Source: JANWHV01 sp035534995 (GTDB lineage: Bacteria > Chloroflexota > UBA5177 > JANWHV01). From it: a stretch of DNA of 64,000 nucleotides. Each line of letters begins with the position of its first letter. The first letter of the stretch is position 1. A program made the position numbers and the translations under genes. Shown here piece after piece: positions 33,612-41,473 of the stretch. The notes below the pieces were generated by a model. The model ran no database searches. It was given only the letters and a program-made list of their open reading frames with translations, and had not been told where the DNA came from. The stretch is from the NCBI GenBank assembly GCA_035534995.1, contig DATLQX010000150.1, positions 1 to 64,000 of the forward strand, given 5' to 3'.

Positions 33612-33694
33612 CTTTCATCTCCAGGTTGCCACACACAGGGCGATACGGCTGCCCCTCGGCGCGCGCGTCTCCCGTGCGTTTCTCAGTGCAGGGC

Positions 33695-33719
33695 GAAGGC
33701 CGCCAGATGGGCGGCCTTC
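33695..33719 (-). terminator. Perfect 10-bp hairpin downstream of the HIT gene
   Basis: GAAGGCCGCC (33695-33704) and GGCGGCCTTC (33710-33719) form a perfect 10-bp stem with a 5-nt loop. It lies between the reverse HIT gene and reverse tatD, and is best read as a terminator or attenuator although no U-run follows. Confidence 0.55.
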
Positions 33720-33739
33720 CGAGTTCCCTCAACTGTATA

Positions 33740-33881
33740 ATACCCCGTCCTGTACTCCAGGACATCCAGTCCCAGGACAAGCACCGGCTCCCATCATGGA
33801 AACCGGGAGGGATATGGGCAGTTCTACCCACCTGCTTAGTCTCTGCGGCATGGGGCGATTGAAGCGCGCTCGCCTGAGAAA
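33740..33881. other. Structured non-coding segment between HIT and tatD genes
   Basis: No ORF with support lies here, but several short inverted repeats are packed together: GTCCTG/CAGGAC (33747-33752 and 33758-33763), CTCCC/GGGAG (33788-33792 and 33805-33809) and TGGG/CCCA (33815-33818 and 33827-33830), followed by the hairpin at 33695-33719 when read on the minus strand. It could be a 3'UTR, a leader RNA of tatD or a small RNA. I recognise no known riboswitch. Confidence 0.3.
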
Positions 33882-34223
33882 TTAGCCAGGAGGCCAACCA
33901 AGGGCGCGCTGTCCAAGGACATGAAGATGAAGATGCGGGACGGTTTGCCCGCCATGATCGCCCTGATTCACCACCACGCGAAAGCCCTGGTCGAGCCTCT
34001 CAATGGACACAACCTGTTGCACCGCCGCCATTAAGTCATTCCACAAGCCGTCACTCGCCGGCAATTCCGCCAGACCGGGCACATGGCGGCGGGGAAGTAT
34101 CAGAATATGGGTCGGGGCCTGCGGGCTGACGTCCCGTATGGCAATTACCCTTTCATGGTCGAGTACGCGGGTCGCGGGGATCTCGCCCGCCACGATTCGA
34201 CAAAAAACACAATGGTCGTTCAT
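33882..34223 (-). CDS. HIT-family (histidine triad) nucleotide-binding protein
   Basis: A 113-aa HinT-type protein that hydrolyses nucleoside phosphoramidates or similar compounds. The histidine triad is clear: His97, His99 and His101 in HLHLHV. Cys5 and Cys8 (CVFC) and further His residues could bind zinc as in many family members. The N-terminus CVFCRIVAGEIPATRVL is typical. The start is ATG 34223. It is divergent from hisZ. Confidence 0.93.
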   Translation of the reverse strand: MNDHCVFCRIVAGEIPATRVLDHERVIAIRDVSPQAPTHILILPRRHVPGLAELPASDGLWNDLMAAVQQVVSIERLDQGFRVVVNQGDHGGQTVPHLHLHVLGQRALGWPPG

Positions 34224-34336
34224 GGCTGTGTAAGTCCTCTCGGCGCACGATGGAAGCTCTATCAGGGTGTGTCTTTTTCTATTCTATCGTTGGGTAGAGT
34301 TTAGTTGTGCTATGGAATTATTAGTTATGTGCTGTT

Positions 34337-34388
34337 CGCGAGGAAACATCGCGCTGACCACTCGTCCCGTGGTCGGGTACCATACGGG
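34337..34388 (+). other. Candidate leader RNA structures before hisZ
   Basis: The 198-nt region before hisZ is AT-rich at first and then has CGCGA/TCGCG (34337-34341 and 34349-34353), GACCAC/GTGGTC (34356-34361 and 34369-34374) and CCCGT/ACGGG (34366-34370 and 34384-34388). The last two stems share bases and exclude each other, as in an attenuator switch. No recognised T-box motif or His-rich leader peptide was found. Confidence 0.3.
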
Positions 34389-34421
34389 AAAGAATAGGCA
34401 CAGGTTCAGTTCGGAGACGCC

Positions 34422-36011
34422 ATGCAGAAGGGAGCAGTCCCCCGCGTCCAGGGGTTTCATGATCATTTTGGCGGGCGCTACCAGCACCTACGGCGCATGG
34501 TGGATAGCCTTACCACGTCCTTTGACCGGCATGGGTTTGCCCTCATGGAGGTTCCTCTGGTCGAAGGACTCGATCTCTATCTTCGCAAGAATGGGGCCCA
34601 GGTACTGTCCAGACTTTATAGTTTCATCGACCCCGATCGCGGGGAGGTGGCCCTGCGGCCCGAGTATACGGCCTCGGTCATTCGAGCCCTGGCCTCCGCC
34701 AGGGAAATCACCGACCAGCCCTGGCGCGTCTCCTATGCTGGACCAGTGTTTCGTAACGCTCCCGGCCAGGAAGGCGAGTCACGCCAATTCACGCAGGCCG
34801 GCATCGAGATCCTGGGTGATAGCTCGGTCGTTGCCGATGCCGAGGTTCTGGCCCTCGCCTGTCGCGCCGTGCGCGACGCCGGCTTGCCACGAGTGCGGCT
34901 GGTGGTGGGGCATCTGGGACCACTCCGTACCCTTCTTGCCCATCTCAAGGTGAACGGGCAGGCCGAGGGCTACCTCCTCGAACATCTAGAGCATCGCTAC
35001 CGGGGTGGAACTGGGGATGAAACAGTTCGCCGAAGACTTGGCTTGCAGTCACACGAGGGAGAAGGATTGCTTGATTCCGAGGCGTTGCCGGAGCACCTGG
35101 CGGAGGCGGTGCGGGGCGCCACGCCAGAGGAGGCGCGGGTACTGGTGCTCACCATGCTGGACCAGATGGGTCTAAGCATCGAAGGCACTACACGTACTCC
35201 CGATGAAATCATCGATCGAGTCCTGCTCAAGGCGCGGCGCCATGCGGCGCTTCGTGGCGGAAGGGGCCGGGAGGATCTTGAGCGTGCTCTGGATTTCACG
35301 GAGCAACTGAGTACTCTCCGAGGCAATCCCGATGAGATCATGCCGCGGGCTGAAGCACTCATGGCCCACTACCAGGTGCCGCCGGAGGCCCTGGATGAGT
35401 TGCGGGAAGTGCTTGATCTTCTGCGACTGTACGAACTGGATGGAGTCACCATTGAACTGGCGCCGGGCATGGCCCGTGGCATCGCCTATTATAGTGGTCT
35501 CATCTTCGAATTGTATGGCGATCAATCAGCCCTGGGCCAGCCGGGAGCGCAAATCTGCGGCGGAGGCCGTTACGACATGCTGGCGTCCGCTATTACCGGA
35601 GGCCATGGCTTCCCGGCTCTGGGCTTCTCCTTCAACGTCGAAGCACTGGCTGCCGTCGTACCCCCCAATCCGTCGCCCTCCGATGGGCGGATCGGACTGA
35701 TCGTACATGAGCCTGGTCAGAGGCGCGTCGCGTACCGCATGGCAAACCATCTGCGCGCACGCGGCTTTCCGGTCACCACGCACGAGCCGGGCAATTCTTC
35801 CGTCCCGGAGCGCCATCTCCGCGACAATGGTTACGCGGCGGTCGTGATTCTCCCGCTTCCCCAGGCTGCTCGCGCACGGACCGAGATTCTCGTGTTTGAG
35901 AGTCGGGAGGATCATGCCCGCCTGGAGGAGGTTCTGGCCATAGCCATTGAGGAATGCGGCTTCCCAGTTGAGTGTCCAGACTTGATCGTGGCGGGGGAGG
36001 TTGGCCAGTGA
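34422..36011 (+). CDS. hisZ: HisRS-like ATP phosphoribosyltransferase regulatory subunit (HisZ)
   Basis: A 529-aa class II synthetase-like protein. It has HisRS features: FRNAPGQEGESRQFTQAGIE (motif 2 region), LAPGMARGIAYYSGLIFELY and ICGGGRYDML. The motif 3 segment reads GFPALGFSFNVEALA, where the ATP-binding Arg of true synthetases is replaced by Ala. It also overlaps hisG by 4 nt. Both points favour HisZ, the regulatory partner of HisG. Unusually, it keeps a C-terminal anticodon-binding-like domain (about 430-510) and has a ~150-aa insert at about 190-340. GGAG precedes ATG 34422. Confidence 0.75.
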   Translation: MQKGAVPRVQGFHDHFGGRYQHLRRMVDSLTTSFDRHGFALMEVPLVEGLDLYLRKNGAQVLSRLYSFIDPDRGEVALRPEYTASVIRALASAREITDQPWRVSYAGPVFRNAPGQEGESRQFTQAGIEILGDSSVVADAEVLALACRAVRDAGLPRVRLVVGHLGPLRTLLAHLKVNGQAEGYLLEHLEHRYRGGTGDETVRRRLGLQSHEGEGLLDSEALPEHLAEAVRGATPEEARVLVLTMLDQMGLSIEGTTRTPDEIIDRVLLKARRHAALRGGRGREDLERALDFTEQLSTLRGNPDEIMPRAEALMAHYQVPPEALDELREVLDLLRLYELDGVTIELAPGMARGIAYYSGLIFELYGDQSALGQPGAQICGGGRYDMLASAITGGHGFPALGFSFNVEALAAVVPPNPSPSDGRIGLIVHEPGQRRVAYRMANHLRARGFPVTTHEPGNSSVPERHLRDNGYAAVVILPLPQAARARTEILVFESREDHARLEEVLAIAIEECGFPVECPDLIVAGEVGQ

Positions 36012-37009
36012 CCCCGATTCTGCAAATCGCCGTTCCCAGCAAGGGAGCGATGGAGGAGCCGACGCTCCGCTTTCTCGGTGATTGCGGGCTGAAGGTGCGT
36101 CGGACTAATTCCCGCCAGTACAGTGCTCCCATGGGCTCGGGCGCGTTCCTCCAGGCCGTGTTCCAGCGCGCGGCGGACATCCCGCGGAAGTTGGCCACCG
36201 GCCTGGTGGATGTGGGGATCACCGGTTTTGACATCTTCTCCGAGCATATGGGTGATACGCGGGACGTCATCGTCGCGGTGGAGGACCTGGGCTTCGCCCG
36301 CTGCTCCCTGGATCTGGCCGTGCCGGAGGCCTGGTTGGATGTCACCAACATGGAAGATCTGGTGGATGTCGCGGCGGAGTTTCAGCATCGGGGGAGGCCG
36401 CTCCGGATCGCCACCAAATTCCCCCGCCTGGTTCGCCACTTCCTGCTTGGTCGCGGCCTGGTTAGCCATTCTCTGGTGGAAGGGACCGGAGCCCTGGAAA
36501 TCGCGCCCGCCATGGGCTACGCGGACATCATCGCGGACATCAGCGAAACCGGTACTACCCTCCGGGCCAATCATCTCAAGCCACTGGCCGACGGCGCCAT
36601 CTTGCGCTCGCAGGCATGCCTGCTTGTCAATCGCGCCCGCCTCGCGTCCTCGCCCACCCGGCTGGAGGCCCTACGTGGCGTACTGGAGATGATCGAGGCT
36701 CACCAAAGAGCACGGGAGCTCGTGAGTATCACCGCGAACGTGGAAGGCGGCGACATGAGGCAGGTGGCCCAGACGGTGCTGCGGCGGCGGGATCTGGCCG
36801 GAATGCGCGGTCCGACGCTTACCCCAGTCTTTGACCCGGATTGTCCGGATCGGGTGTTCGCGGTCACCCTGGTGGTGGCGACCAGCCAACTGGCGGAAGC
36901 AAAGGATCATCTGCGCGCCTGCGGCGGCGGGGCGATTACCGTGCAGAGTCCGCTCTACGTGTTCGAGCGGGAGTCAACGCTCTACGCGAGGTTACGCGAG
37001 AAGTTATAG
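36008..37009 (+). CDS. hisG: ATP phosphoribosyltransferase HisG, long form
   Basis: HisG catalyses the first step of histidine synthesis, joining ATP and PRPP. The catalytic domains show IAVPSKGAMEEPTLRFL, LATGLVDVGITGFDIF, and the PRPP-type region EIAPAMGYADIIADISETGT. With 333 aa it includes a C-terminal regulatory-type domain (about 255-333, TPVFDPDCPDRVFAVTLVV), as in the long form HisG-L. Long forms normally work without HisZ, so the pairing is odd. GTG 36008 overlaps the hisZ stop (GTGA). Confidence 0.88.
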   Translation: MTPILQIAVPSKGAMEEPTLRFLGDCGLKVRRTNSRQYSAPMGSGAFLQAVFQRAADIPRKLATGLVDVGITGFDIFSEHMGDTRDVIVAVEDLGFARCSLDLAVPEAWLDVTNMEDLVDVAAEFQHRGRPLRIATKFPRLVRHFLLGRGLVSHSLVEGTGALEIAPAMGYADIIADISETGTTLRANHLKPLADGAILRSQACLLVNRARLASSPTRLEALRGVLEMIEAHQRARELVSITANVEGGDMRQVAQTVLRRRDLAGMRGPTLTPVFDPDCPDRVFAVTLVVATSQLAEAKDHLRACGGGAITVQSPLYVFERESTLYARLREKL

Positions 37010-37034
37010 CGGGCGGGCGAACAGCCGGCGCTCA

Positions 37035-38360
37035 TCAGGAGACTCGCCACCCGGCCGGACGCTCCGGCGTTCGCCGTCTGCCGTCATATAACTCAAGCAC
37101 GACTTGCGAGAGTTTCTGCGCGTCGTGCCGCAGAGCATTGTGGGTATCCACCACGTCATGCTCGATCACTTGAATGTCCCGACCGACGACCGGCGTGCCA
37201 GGGCGTACAACCTGGCTCTTCCAGACTCCCGGCTTCTCCGCTCGATAGTTGGAGTTGGTGATCACCACGTCAAACAACCGTCGACCGACATGACTCTCGA
37301 TTGCCTTCACGAAGTCCCAGGCCGTGAAGCCATCGGTTTCTCCTGGTTCGGTGGCAACATTGCACACGAATACCTTGAGCGAGGCTTTCGACTCTTCAAT
37401 GGCTTGGGCAATCCCAGGAACCAACAGATTCGGCATGATGCTCGTATAGAGACTCCCAGGGCCAATCACGATCACATCCGCTTCTCGTATCTCGGTAATT
37501 GCCTTGGCGTTGGCCTCCGGCGCCTCCGGCAAGAGGAATACGCGGTCGATCGGTGACTTGCCATTGGCCAGAACGGATTCGCCTTCCACGGTGGATTGAT
37601 CGCGCAAGGAGGCGGCAAGCGTGACATCCTGTAAGGTGGAGGGAAGGATTTTCCCTCGCACCGCCAGGACGCTATTTGTTGCCTCAAGGGCCCCTTCAAA
37701 GCTGCCGGTAATGTCGGCCATGGCGGCGATGAACAAGTTGCCGAAACTATGACCTTCTAGACCCGACCCCTTCTTGAACCGATATTGCAACAACTCCACC
37801 ATCATGTCCTCAACGTCCGCCAGCGCCGCGATACATTGGCGGAAGTCGCCCGGCGGCAGGATGCGCAATTCACGGCGGAGGCGGCCTGAGCTGCCGCCAT
37901 CATCGGCCACCGTGACCACCACGGTAAGGTTCCGCGAGTAAGTGCGGAGGCCATGCAGGAGTAGCGACATCCCGGTGCCGCCTCCAATGGCCGTGATCCT
38001 GGGACCACGCTGCAGCAACTTATGCTGCGCTACCGCGCCGATGACCGAGATTTTGGGTGAGCTTGTCTTGCCGTTGATCTGGGGTATCACAGCCACAATG
38101 ACCCGGTTGAGATGGCGTAGGGCCAGGACAATGGCCAGAATCCCAACAGTGAGGAACAATGCCCCGCGGAGGGTGTGATCGATCCATTGAAGGGTAATGT
38201 CATAGATGTAAGGGGAAGCCCAGCTGGGAAATGGATATTGCCGATACAGGGCCAGCAAGATATAGTCGATACCGAGGAGAATGACCAACATTCCGAAGCC
38301 GAAGACAACTAACCATCGCTTGATGGTGCTGCCTGGAGCCATCCAGGCCGGGATAGTCAA
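37035..38360 (-). CDS. YvcK/CofD-like protein with N-terminal membrane helices
   Basis: A 441-aa protein whose C-terminal ~320 residues match YvcK (gluconeogenesis factor, UDP-sugar-binding, linked to cell-wall regulation). Motifs are ITAIGGGTGMSLLLHGLR, VTVADDGGSSGRLRRELR, GHSFGNLFIAAM and VIGPGSLYTSIMPNLLV. The first ~100 residues hold two hydrophobic helices (about 14-38 and 62-82), so it is anchored at the membrane; B. subtilis YvcK lacks these. The TTG start at 38360 has AAGGAG 7 nt upstream. A good promoter is at 38424-38452. Confidence 0.9.
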   Translation of the reverse strand: MTIPAWMAPGSTIKRWLVVFGFGMLVILLGIDYILLALYRQYPFPSWASPYIYDITLQWIDHTLRGALFLTVGILAIVLALRHLNRVIVAVIPQINGKTSSPKISVIGAVAQHKLLQRGPRITAIGGGTGMSLLLHGLRTYSRNLTVVVTVADDGGSSGRLRRELRILPPGDFRQCIAALADVEDMMVELLQYRFKKGSGLEGHSFGNLFIAAMADITGSFEGALEATNSVLAVRGKILPSTLQDVTLAASLRDQSTVEGESVLANGKSPIDRVFLLPEAPEANAKAITEIREADVIVIGPGSLYTSIMPNLLVPGIAQAIEESKASLKVFVCNVATEPGETDGFTAWDFVKAIESHVGRRLFDVVITNSNYRAEKPGVWKSQVVRPGTPVVGRDIQVIEHDVVDTHNALRHDAQKLSQVVLELYDGRRRTPERPAGWRVS

Positions 38361-38423
38361 TGCATTGCTCCTTCACCTGTGGATGGCCGCGCCGCCGCCT
38401 CTGTCACAACTAGCCCATCTTCC

Positions 38424-38452
38424 ACTCTAACAGGGGGATCATGGTATGTCAA
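38424..38452 (-). promoter_or_regulatory. Promoter of the yvcK-like gene
   Basis: On the minus strand, a perfect -35 TTGACA (38447-38452) is followed after 17 bp by TAGAGT (38424-38429), a 4/6 -10. Transcription would start near 38417, about 57 nt before the TTG start. Confidence 0.6.
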
Positions 38453-38493
38453 ACATGCTACGTCCCACGCCACCGGAGCCCTCGTTCCGCCTA

Positions 38494-38502
38494 TGATATA
38501 CT
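38494..38502 (+). promoter_or_regulatory. Extended -10 promoter before def
   Basis: TGATATACT at 38494-38502 is an extended -10 (TG, one base, TATACT). No clear -35 is seen. It lies about 80 nt before the def start. Confidence 0.4.
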
Positions 38503-38581
38503 TTTCATATTCGTGCCGCGCGCGACGCGGTGGACTGTTCGAGGATTTTCCGTCATTAGCCCTTACAGGGGAGCAACTCAG

Positions 38582-39094
38582 GTGGCCATTCGTCCAATTC
38601 TTACCAGCGAAAAGCCGCTTCTGCATCAGCGGGCACGGCCAATCGCGCGCGTCGACATCGCCCTGCGCCGGCTCTTGCGTGATATGGTGGACACCATGCG
38701 CGACGCCCCTGGGGTGGGGCTGGCCGGACCACAAATCGGGGTTCCGCTGCGGGTGGTGGTGATCGAATACGAGCAAACCCTCTATAAGCTGATCAATCCG
38801 GAGATCACCTGGTTTTCCTCCGAGCGCGTGGTGGCCGATGAGGGATGCCTGAGCATCCCCGGCTATATCGGTGCCGTCGAGCGATCCGAGCGGGTTAAAG
38901 TCAGGGCCAAGAATGAGCAAGGCAAGGCCATCAGCCTCACTCCCGAGGGTTGGTTGGCCCGCATCTTCCAACATGAAGTTGATCACCTGGATGGCATCCT
39001 GTTCCCTGATCGGATGGCCCTCGGCGAACGCCTGCGCCCCGCTCCGGACGAGGACGTTGACCAGCCGGCCGAACAGGTTGCCTCGGGGCAATAG
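38582..39094 (+). CDS. def: Peptide deformylase
   Basis: Def removes the formyl group from nascent protein N-termini. The three motifs are present: GVGLAGPQIG (residues 44-53), EGCLSIPG with metal-ligand Cys89, and HEVDH (His131, Glu132, His135). The start is GTG 38582 with AGGGGAG about 9 nt upstream, giving 170 aa, a normal length. The frame is open from 38441, but those residues are not typical of the family. It is convergent with the sugar dehydrogenase gene, 7 nt away. Confidence 0.94.
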   Translation: MAIRPILTSEKPLLHQRARPIARVDIALRRLLRDMVDTMRDAPGVGLAGPQIGVPLRVVVIEYEQTLYKLINPEITWFSSERVVADEGCLSIPGYIGAVERSERVKVRAKNEQGKAISLTPEGWLARIFQHEVDHLDGILFPDRMALGERLRPAPDEDVDQPAEQVASGQ

Positions 39095-39101
39095 GGCGCG
39101 G

Positions 39102-40427
39102 TCACTCCCTCTCGCCCACCAGGCTCGCGGCCAGCCCAACGCGAAGGGTACGTATACCTTTCGCGGCCAGTTCCTGGCTGGCCCGGGCATCCATGACCCC
39201 CCTGCCATCCAATACCACCTGAATACCGGGAAAGGCGGAGAGGTCCAGGGCCCGATAGGCATCGTGGTTGGCTTGCAGGATCACGGCGTCCACCTCCGGG
39301 AGAGGAGAAAGGGAGACCGGTTGAATCTTGAGCGCCCTTTGCTCCTCCAGAGTCAATAATGGATCGTGGCCGAGGACGATGGCACCCCGATGGCGCAGCT
39401 CCCGCGAGAGCTTTTTAGCGCTGGTGTGCGCGCTCTCCTTTACGTTCTCCCGGTAGGCCAGACCCAAAATCAACACATGCAGACCCGCGAGTCCCCCGAG
39501 TGCCTCCTCCAGAAGGTCTACCCCGTGCGCCGCCATTGAGTCATTGATGGCCCGAGCAAGGGGCGGCAAACGGAACTCATCCCACTTACTAAAAAGGAAA
39601 TACGGGTAGACGGGGATACAGTGTCCACCCACCCCTACGCTAGGTTGGTGTACATGCGAGAAGGGCTGGGAGTTCGCGGCCACGATCACCTCTTGCACGT
39701 CGAGTCCCTCGCGTTCGGCGTACAGGGCGAACTCGTTGGCCAGGGCGATATTCACATCGCGATAGGTGGTTTCCACCAGTTTTGTGTATTCCGCCGCCTC
39801 GGCGGAACTCAGGGCCCGCACTTCCGCTTGCAGGACCGACTGGTAGAAGCGGAGTGCCGCCTGGGTGCTGGCCTGGTCCACGCCGCCCACGATTTTCGGG
39901 TAGCGCGCCAGGTCACGGAAAATCCGTCCAGAATAGACTCGTTCGGGGCTGAAGGCAAGCTGAAAATCGGCTCCCGCCACCAGGTGGGAGGCCGATTGCA
40001 GGAGTTGGGCCAGCCGGCCCCTGGTGGTTCCCACCGGAAGGGTGGTCTCGTACACAACCAGAGTACCTGGTCGGAGCCCCGCGCCGGCACTTAGAGTCGC
40101 CGCGTCGATGTGATGGTAGTCCACCTCACGGGAGTCGGTCAGGGCCACCGGGACGATGATCACGATCACGGACGCGGCGGCGGCGGCGGCGGCGGTGTCG
40201 GTGGTCGCCCGGAGTCGTCCTTCCCCATGTACGCGACGTAACGCCTCGGCCAGCCCCTGCTCGGAGTCAAAGGGGGCGCTACCGTGATTCACCGCGTCCA
40301 CCACGTCAACGGCAACGTCGCAGCCGATTACCTCGCGGCCGGCGAGGGCGCACTGAACCGCAAGTGGGAGGCCAATTTTTCCCAGGCCGACCACGCAAAC
40401 CACGCCGCTCCCGCTTGTTTCAGTCAC
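39102..40427 (-). CDS. Nucleotide sugar 6-dehydrogenase (WbpA/UDP-GlcNAc dehydrogenase-like)
   Basis: A 441-aa NAD-dependent enzyme oxidising C6 of a UDP-sugar to a uronic acid. The N-terminal NAD site is VVGLGKIGLPLA, the catalytic Cys is in GVGGHCIPVYPYF and the C-terminal domain has LGLAYRENVKESAHT. The family includes UDP-Glc and UDP-GlcNAc dehydrogenases. Its tight linkage to WbpB-, E- and D-like genes argues for UDP-GlcNAc as substrate. A run of Ala codons (near 40175-40195) lies in the N-terminal domain. The GTG start at 40427 has GGGAGG upstream and overlaps the upstream gene. Confidence 0.88.
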   Translation of the reverse strand: MTETSGSGVVCVVGLGKIGLPLAVQCALAGREVIGCDVAVDVVDAVNHGSAPFDSEQGLAEALRRVHGEGRLRATTDTAAAAAAASVIVIIVPVALTDSREVDYHHIDAATLSAGAGLRPGTLVVYETTLPVGTTRGRLAQLLQSASHLVAGADFQLAFSPERVYSGRIFRDLARYPKIVGGVDQASTQAALRFYQSVLQAEVRALSSAEAAEYTKLVETTYRDVNIALANEFALYAEREGLDVQEVIVAANSQPFSHVHQPSVGVGGHCIPVYPYFLFSKWDEFRLPPLARAINDSMAAHGVDLLEEALGGLAGLHVLILGLAYRENVKESAHTSAKKLSRELRHRGAIVLGHDPLLTLEEQRALKIQPVSLSPLPEVDAVILQANHDAYRALDLSAFPGIQVVLDGRGVMDARASQELAAKGIRTLRVGLAASLVGERE

Positions 40428-41473
40428 CCAACACCTCCCTGGCTGGCGGCCGCGACCGCGGATCCCGCCCGGCCAGATTCTACAATCAGCGTGGCCAGCC
40501 GGAGCGCCTCCAGCCCATCCTCGGCTGTCACCAAAACGGGCTCGGCGGTCCCTGGGTCACCGGCGAACCAATTGTTCCGCGTCCGTCCGACGGCCATGGC
40601 GAATTGCTCAAGCTCAACCCGCAGCGGCTCGCGCTTCTCCACCTTGTAGCGGGTCATGCTACCTTCGCTGACACCGGTCAGATTCTGCAAGGTTCCCCAT
40701 TGGGTCGCCGCGTAATCGTTGGCATAGAAATACAAATCCTGGACCAGATAGTCCACCACGAACATCCCCCGCTCTCCGGTGAGGGTCAAGGTACGTACCT
40801 TGGTGGGAGTCAGCCAGTTTATGTCAAGAGAGGCAATTACTCCATTGGCGAAACGAAGTTGGCCGCAGAGCAAGTCCTCATGGGCGCTGTGGATGCGCCG
40901 CTCGGTTTCGGCGAACACCCGAATCACCTCGGTCCCGATCAGGAACCGCAGCACATCGATGTCGTGCGTGGCCAGGTCAAGCACCACCCCGACATCCTGC
41001 ACGCGGGCCGGAAACGGCCCCAGGCGTCGAACATGAGCGAGAAACATGCGACCCAACTCGCCCGTATCGAGCCGCCGCTTGAGTTCGATGATCGCTGGAT
41101 TAAAGTGCTCCACGTGACCCACCGCCAGCAGCGCCCCGTGGCGGATCGCCAAAGAGGCAAGTTCGCGCGCCTGGTCCACGCTGGCAGCGATCGGTTTTTC
41201 GATGAGCGACGCGATCCCGGCCCGGAGAACGTCCCCCGCCACCGCGTGATGGGCGAGTGTGGGAACGGCTACCACGACGAAATCCGGGCTCGTGCTGTCC
41301 AGCAAATCCTGGTGGCGGGCGAACGCGGCCACGCCGAACCGGCGCACGGCTGCCTGCCGTCGGACCGGATCCTCTTCTACCATGCCCACCACCTCGATCC
41401 CATCCATCTCGGACAGCACCCTGAGGTGGTTGCGGCCCATCACGCCGCACCCGATAACCGCCGCCTTTAGCAC
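40424..41473 (-). CDS. Gfo/Idh/MocA oxidoreductase (WbpB/WlbA-like)
   Basis: A 349-aa NAD(P)-dependent sugar oxidoreductase. The N-terminal nucleotide site is AAVIGCGVMGRNHLRVL, the family EKP motif is LIEKPIAAS, and the catalytic-helix region is DLATHDIDVLRFL. In the diacetamido uronate pathway this enzyme oxidises C3 of UDP-GlcNAcA to the 3-keto form. The gene overlaps both neighbours by a few nt, indicating an operon with the aminotransferase and dehydrogenase. Assignment to that step rests on context. Confidence 0.87.
   Translation of the reverse strand: MLKAAVIGCGVMGRNHLRVLSEMDGIEVVGMVEEDPVRRQAAVRRFGVAAFARHQDLLDSTSPDFVVVAVPTLAHHAVAGDVLRAGIASLIEKPIAASVDQARELASLAIRHGALLAVGHVEHFNPAIIELKRRLDTGELGRMFLAHVRRLGPFPARVQDVGVVLDLATHDIDVLRFLIGTEVIRVFAETERRIHSAHEDLLCGQLRFANGVIASLDINWLTPTKVRTLTLTGERGMFVVDYLVQDLYFYANDYAATQWGTLQNLTGVSEGSMTRYKVEKREPLRVELEQFAMAVGRTRNNWFAGDPGTAEPVLVTAEDGLEALRLATLIVESGRAGSAVAAASQGGVG

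Noticed and set aside
33736..33741. TATAAT as a forward promoter for a small RNA
   Set aside because: There is no -35 element at 16-18 bp and no forward gene follows for nearly 700 nt.
33700..33890. A possible T-box or purine riboswitch upstream of tatD
   Set aside because: I looked for AGGGTGGTACCGCG-like and ATATGG/TCTACC-type core motifs on both strands. Partial resemblances exist but the required stems do not form.
34422..36011. Histidyl-tRNA synthetase
   Set aside because: The motif 3 Arg is absent and the gene overlaps hisG, so the HisZ reading is better supported.
40364..41470. A 368-codon forward frame opposite the oxidoreductase gene
   Set aside because: It mirrors the codon pattern of the real minus-strand gene and has no family features or ribosome-binding site.
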